Part shown: positions 6,077-9,298 of the stretch, piece by piece | Numbering within the stretch: position 1 is the first letter of the stretch | Layout of the letters: every line of letters begins with the position of its first letter | Assembly: GCA_913052545.1 (NCBI GenBank) | Contig: CAJXEF010000089.1 | Coordinates: 1 to 9,298, forward strand | Length of the DNA stretch: 9,298 bases | Reading direction: 5' to 3' | DNA from: an uncultured Chloroflexota bacterium | Lineage (GTDB): Bacteria; Chloroflexota; Dehalococcoidia; UBA3495 | The notes under the pieces: model-generated | The model's database searches: none | What the model was told of the DNA's origin: nothing | What the model saw: only the letters and a program-made list of their open reading frames with translations | Translations under genes and position numbers: made by a program

Positions 6077-7381
6077 TTGTTTGAACTAAACATGTTCCCC
6101 GATACTACACAAATAGATAGCCAAGGCACTTTGAATATCGGGGGTTGCAACACCTTAGAGTTAGCTAATGAGTACGGAACGCCTTTATATTTATTTGATG
6201 AAGACACGATCAGAAATCGGTGCCGCAGCTTCGTCCAAGAATTTCAGGAACGTGCACCTGGAACCCAAGTAGTATATGCATCAAAAGCTTATATAAATCC
6301 GACGCTAGTGAGACTCCTGGCTGAAGAAGGATTGGGGCTAGACGTAGTTTCAGGCGGCGAACTCGCGGTAGCAATCGCAGGAGATCTCCCACCGAGCCAA
6401 GTTTATTTCCACGGTAACAACAAAACTCCACAAGAGTTAAAGGAAGCTGTCCAACAAGGGATCGGAAGGATCGTAGTCGACAGTTTCCATGAATTGCACC
6501 TCCTAGATGAAATAGCCGGAGAAATTGGGAAAACACAGGACATATTAATTCGTGTTTCTCCTGGCATTGACCCTCACACGCACGCATATACCACCACTGG
6601 CATCATTGATTCCAAATTCGGATTTTCAATTGAAACCGGGCATGCCGCTACCGCTATACGCGAAGCCCTGAAAACATCTCATTTAAATCTAAAAGGCCTG
6701 CATTTTCATCTGGGCTCTCCTATTTTCGAACTTGAACCGTATCAGGCAGCTACCGATTTAGTTCTAAGATTTGCAGGAGCGTTTCGAGAAGAAGGTTGGG
6801 AGATTCAAGAATTCAGTCCCGGTGGTGGATTCGCTATAGCTTACACCCGAGATAATCAACCTCCAAAAGTAAGTGAATACGCTGAAGCTATCACGTCTAC
6901 CCTCAAAGCGACATCGGCGGATCTGAATCTTCCGCAACCTAAATTAATCATAGAGCCTGGAAGATCTATAATCGGGCCTGCAGGTGTAGCACTTTATCGA
7001 ATCGGTGCGATAAAAGAAATACCTGGAATACGAAAATACGTGAGTGTTGACGGAGGTATGGGAGACAACATTCGCCCCGCCCTTTATCAAGCTGCTTATG
7101 AAGTGTATTCCGCAGGGAAAATGGCTCTAGAACCCGATGAATTGGTAACCATAGCCGGGAAATACTGCGAATCAGGTGATATTTTAGCATCAGATGTAAT
7201 GTTACCATCAGTAACTTCTGGAGATGTACTAGCTATACCAGCTTCCGGTGCATATTGCCCATCTATGGCGAGTAATTATAATTTAAACCCACGGCCTCCT
7301 ATTGTTTTAGTCAGGAATGGTACCAGTAGATTGATTAGGCGTCGTGAAACGTACCAGGACATGATGTTATGCGACGTCTGA
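6077..7381 (+). CDS. lysA: Diaminopimelate decarboxylase
   Basis: This PLP enzyme removes CO2 from meso-diaminopimelate to give L-lysine, the last step of the DAP pathway, in the cytoplasm. With the chosen start it has 434 residues, a normal length. The PLP lysine is Lys70 in VVYASKAY. HFHLGS is at 209-214, FSPGGGF at 246-252 and EPGRS at 293-297. CESGD (364-368) supplies the active-site Cys from the partner subunit, and GAYCPSMASNYN is at 391-402. These mark a complete LysA fold (alanine-racemase-like barrel plus beta domain). The TTG start is chosen because GGAGG (6067-6071) lies 5 bases before it. The ATG at 6092 would be 20 bases from that site, and the frame upstream to 6002 is not LysA-like. 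Its TGA overlaps the ATG of a mini-ORF leading to holB. Confidence 0.95.
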   Translation: MFELNMFPDTTQIDSQGTLNIGGCNTLELANEYGTPLYLFDEDTIRNRCRSFVQEFQERAPGTQVVYASKAYINPTLVRLLAEEGLGLDVVSGGELAVAIAGDLPPSQVYFHGNNKTPQELKEAVQQGIGRIVVDSFHELHLLDEIAGEIGKTQDILIRVSPGIDPHTHAYTTTGIIDSKFGFSIETGHAATAIREALKTSHLNLKGLHFHLGSPIFELEPYQAATDLVLRFAGAFREEGWEIQEFSPGGGFAIAYTRDNQPPKVSEYAEAITSTLKATSADLNLPQPKLIIEPGRSIIGPAGVALYRIGAIKEIPGIRKYVSVDGGMGDNIRPALYQAAYEVYSAGKMALEPDELVTIAGKYCESGDILASDVMLPSVTSGDVLAIPASGAYCPSMASNYNLNPRPPIVLVRNGTSRLIRRRETYQDMMLCDV

Positions 7382-7446
7382 TGATTACGTCCCGTTTGTT
7401 TGTAGCTGGCTATACTTGGCTAAACGCCAGTTCAGTTCAAATTTAG
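7381..7446 (+). other. Possible 22-aa leader peptide bridging lysA and holB
   Basis: The lysA stop and an ATG overlap as TGATG. The frame from this ATG (MITSRLFVAGYTWLNASSVQ plus one residue) runs 21 codons to a TAG that ends 2 bases before the holB ATG. There is no ribosome binding site before holB itself. Ribosomes finishing lysA could re-start here and hand over to holB by translational coupling. The peptide has no recognisable family, and chance cannot be excluded. Confidence 0.25.
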
Positions 7447-7448
7447 AT

Positions 7449-8465
7449 ATGTCTACTATTTACGGACAAGACCATATATTACGCGAATTAGATTCTGAGC
7501 TAACGAAGAATAGGCTTTCGCACGCCTATCTCTTGGTCGGAGCACCCCATATAGGCAAAATGTCTCTGGCAATTCACTTCGCTCAAACAATTAACTGTTT
7601 GCATCTAGATGATGGTGCCCCATGCCAAAATTGCAATCAATGCACCCGAATATCCAATGCACAACACCCCGACGTGAGAATCGTAGAGCTGGAACAAATG
7701 GAAGGTGCACCGGAGCGAACTCGAAGGGATATCAGCATCAGGCAAATCCGGCGTGTCATAGAAGAAGTACACCTTACACCCTATGAAAGTTCTCACAAAA
7801 TAATCATATTTGATGGAGCGGAATTGTTAAGCGATGAGGCTGCCAATGCGTTATTACTAACGCTAGAGGAACCACCAAAAAATGTCATATTCCTTCTGTT
7901 ATCCGATAGAGAACACCTCTTACCATCCACCCTACGTTCTCGTTGCCGCAAACTACAATTACATCTAATGCCTAAACTTGAAATATCTAAATACCTAATA
8001 GAGAAACATGAAGTGGAGCCAGTGTTGGCAGAACAATTAGCTCGCTTATCCAGCGGCCGCCTAGGCTGGGCAATTAACTCTATAACCAATGACCAAAACC
8101 TAACCGACCGCGCCCGTTACATAAAAAACATTTATGAAACTAGCCAATCTGATCTCAAGATTCGGTTCGACTACGCTTCCATGATCGCACAAATGTTTCG
8201 TCAAGATAGGATTTCCGCCAAAAACATTTTATTTTTTTGGCAGGGGTGGTGGAGAGATTTGTTGCTAGTAAAAGTCGGTACCGAAGATTACATTACCAAT
8301 TTAGACTACATCAATGAACTAAAACTACACGCCACTACCTTGACGCAAGCCGATATTGTGAAATTTCTAAAGAGTTTGGACGATACCATAAGTAACTTAG
8401 ATCATAACGCTAATGCTAGATTAGCCATGGAAGTATTGATGCTCAATATACCTGTCTCTGATTAA
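7449..8465 (+). CDS. holB: DNA polymerase III delta' subunit
   Basis: This 338-residue protein is the delta' subunit of the clamp loader, an AAA+ protein that with delta and gamma/tau loads the beta sliding clamp at replication forks. It begins with IYGQDHILRELDSEL and RLSHAYLLVGAPHIGK, the usual opening. The Walker A-like segment GAPHIGKM (31-38) has Met where Ser/Thr normally follows the Lys, which fits a subunit that need not hydrolyse ATP. Four zinc-module cysteines are at 50, 59, 62 and 65 (PCQNCNQC). IIIFDGAELLSDEAANALLLTLEEPP is the Walker B and following helix region, and LRSRC holds the SRC motif at 164-166. The ATG at 7449 is chosen because the family starts a few residues before the GQ. 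A TTG at 7416 in frame would add 11 unconserved residues and has no ribosome binding site either. Probably co-transcribed with lysA. Confidence 0.92.
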   Translation: MSTIYGQDHILRELDSELTKNRLSHAYLLVGAPHIGKMSLAIHFAQTINCLHLDDGAPCQNCNQCTRISNAQHPDVRIVELEQMEGAPERTRRDISIRQIRRVIEEVHLTPYESSHKIIIFDGAELLSDEAANALLLTLEEPPKNVIFLLLSDREHLLPSTLRSRCRKLQLHLMPKLEISKYLIEKHEVEPVLAEQLARLSSGRLGWAINSITNDQNLTDRARYIKNIYETSQSDLKIRFDYASMIAQMFRQDRISAKNILFFWQGWWRDLLLVKVGTEDYITNLDYINELKLHATTLTQADIVKFLKSLDDTISNLDHNANARLAMEVLMLNIPVSD

Positions 8466-8469
8466 CTCG

Positions 8470-8492
8470 AAATAATTGAAGACGAATTATTT
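8470..8492. terminator. AT-rich inverted repeat between convergent holB and HNH genes
   Basis: AAATAATT (8470-8477) and AATTATTT (8485-8492) form an 8-bp stem around a 7-base loop, 4 bases after the holB stop, and overlap the HNH gene's stop codon. The 21-base convergent gap makes a shared two-way terminator plausible. The stem has no GC pair and no long T run follows, so termination strength is doubtful. Confidence 0.35.
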
Positions 8493-9089
8493 GCTCAAGG
8501 CCCATGGTAAATACGGTTTCCACTCATCTAGAATTACGCGCTCTTGCAACATTCGATAAGGATTAGGCTGTGGTATTTTAGGTTCTCGTAGCAGTTTCAT
8601 TCTAGCTTCTTCAGGGGTAAACCCGGCCTTTTTCAAATTACATTTAGAACAGGCCGCGACAACATTTTCCCAAGTATGAGAGCCTTTTTGTCTCCTTGGA
8701 ATCACATGATCCAAGGTTAATTCTGGGCTTTTTATTCCACAATATTGGCAGGTGTATTGGTCACGCAAGAAAATCTCTTTTTTTGATAGTTTACTCGGCA
8801 CGAAGGGGCGTTTAACCAGATAAACTAACCGAATAATGGATGGCACATCCACATTTTGTGAAATAGTTCTAACTTGCCCATCGCGTTGTTCCAACAGCTC
8901 GGCTTTACCTTTGCCAACCAAAATTATTGCACGACGAGCCGTCGATATATTTATAGGAACGTAATTTAAGTTGAGAACGAGCACTGGAGCTGTCAAAATT
9001 TTAATAGCATTCTGCCACTCACCGATGCCATTAGCTTCGGTGGTATGCTCAACACTTAAATTATTTTCTTGGTTAGTTTTAGAAGCCAC
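8487..9089 (-). CDS. HNH endonuclease domain protein with CxxC zinc ribbons
   Basis: This protein of about 200 residues has two parts. The N-terminal part (PVLVLNLNYVPINISTARRA and GKGKAELLEQ) is a conserved segment found ahead of HNH domains in a broadly distributed bacterial family. The C-terminal HNH/McrA-like nuclease domain has YTCQYCG (Cys114, Cys117), LTLDHVIPR (Asp127-His128), WENVVAAC (Asn142, Cys147) and KCN (Cys150), so the metal-binding and catalytic positions look intact. Members are chromosomal and common, and their physiological role is not established. No methyltransferase or restriction partner is adjacent. The GTG at 9089 is preferred because GAGGTG stands 8 bases before it. 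The ATG at 9107, six codons earlier, has no good ribosome binding site but remains possible. A consensus-like promoter lies just upstream. Confidence 0.88.
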   Translation of the reverse strand: MASKTNQENNLSVEHTTEANGIGEWQNAIKILTAPVLVLNLNYVPINISTARRAIILVGKGKAELLEQRDGQVRTISQNVDVPSIIRLVYLVKRPFVPSKLSKKEIFLRDQYTCQYCGIKSPELTLDHVIPRRQKGSHTWENVVAACSKCNLKKAGFTPEEARMKLLREPKIPQPNPYRMLQERVILDEWKPYLPWALSK

Positions 9090-9134
9090 CGGACCAGCAC
9101 CTCTCATAGCTATATCCGGAGCAGTTATGATTTG

Positions 9135-9162
9135 ATTATATACCAGAAAAATTAAATGACAA
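9135..9162 (-). promoter_or_regulatory. Predicted sigma70-type promoter of HNH gene
   Basis: Read on the minus strand, TTGTCA (9157-9162) is followed by 16 bases and a perfect TATAAT (9135-9140). Transcription would start near 9128, about 20 bases before the ATG at 9107 or 38 bases before the preferred GTG. Confidence 0.6.
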
Positions 9163-9218
9163 AAAGCGTAGTATTATGGAGATTCATCGTTGTACAAATT
9201 ACGATTCTCATAAGCGGA

Positions 9219-9227
9219 TGATATAAT
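9219..9227 (+). promoter_or_regulatory. Extended -10 promoter of cmk
   Basis: TGATATAAT is an extended -10 (TGn plus perfect TATAAT) on the plus strand. The best -35 at the right distance, TTACGA (9199-9204, 17-base spacer), is weak, as extended -10 promoters allow. Transcription would start near 9234, just before the AAGGAG site of cmk. Confidence 0.5.
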
Positions 9228-9255
9228 TCAGTAAGCGATATAAGGAGCACGATCC

Positions 9256-9298
9256 TTGATAACTTCTAAGATGGCCATATCAATAGATGGACCTGTAG
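9256..9298 (+). CDS. cmk: Cytidylate kinase, N-terminal fragment cut by window end
   Basis: Only 14 codons are visible (MITSKMAISIDGPV). They match the opening strand and the beginning of the P-loop of cytidylate kinase, whose family usually reads xIAIDGPxxSGKS. The enzyme phosphorylates CMP and dCMP to the diphosphates. AAGGAG (9242-9247) is 8 bases before the TTG at 9256 but 23 bases before the ATG at 9271, so TTG is the better start. The call rests on a short segment; a related P-loop nucleotide kinase cannot be excluded. Confidence 0.65.
   Translation, partial: MITSKMAISIDGPV

Noticed and set aside
6210..6587. 125-residue minus-strand frame inside lysA
   Set aside because: It is antisense to conserved LysA codons and shows no protein-family features.
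1..9298. CRISPR array, transposon, phage or defence island
   Set aside because: No regularly spaced repeats, transposase, integrase or terminal repeats were seen; the HNH gene stands alone among housekeeping genes.

Overview
The window reads as a piece of a chromosome from a free-living heterotrophic bacterium of moderate GC (mid-40s percent by eye), with short intergenic gaps, Shine-Dalgarno sites of the AGGAGG type and several GTG/TTG starts. The gene mix (a form II CoxSLM molybdenum hydroxylase, a cysteine-less thiolase-like protein, a small flavin reductase and a CxxC-type HNH protein) fits Chloroflexota, perhaps the marine SAR202 clade. This placement rests on gene content only and is tentative.

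Left part, minus strand (1-5895). A coxS-coxL-coxM operon runs leftward from a good sigma70-type promoter (TTGACT-17-TATACT, 5964-5992). It encodes the [2Fe-2S], molybdopterin and FAD subunits of a xanthine-oxidase-family hydroxylase. The large subunit carries AYRGAGR (form II) and not the Cys-bearing form I loop, so CO is unlikely to be the substrate and the true substrate is unknown. The FAD subunit has a histidine-rich insertion. After coxM comes a perfect 32-bp palindrome (2053-2084), then surE (5'-nucleotidase), a flavin reductase-like FMN protein with its own promoter, and the 5' part of a thiolase-like gene that leaves the window at base 1.

Middle and right part, plus strand (6077-8465). 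lysA (diaminopimelate decarboxylase, last step of lysine synthesis) is followed by holB (DNA polymerase III delta' subunit), probably in one transcript. A 22-codon mini-ORF bridges the two genes.

Right end. An HNH-domain gene on the minus strand converges on holB, with an 8-bp AT-rich inverted repeat between them. The HNH gene diverges from a gene on the plus strand whose first codons match cytidylate kinase (cmk). Both divergent genes have recognisable -10 elements.

No rRNA, tRNA, CRISPR array, insertion sequence or phage gene was seen. The most unusual items are the His-rich CoxM insertion, built partly from short DNA tandem repeats, and a Cys-x-Cys-x-x-Cys cluster in CoxL. No complete novel defence or mobile system is visible.
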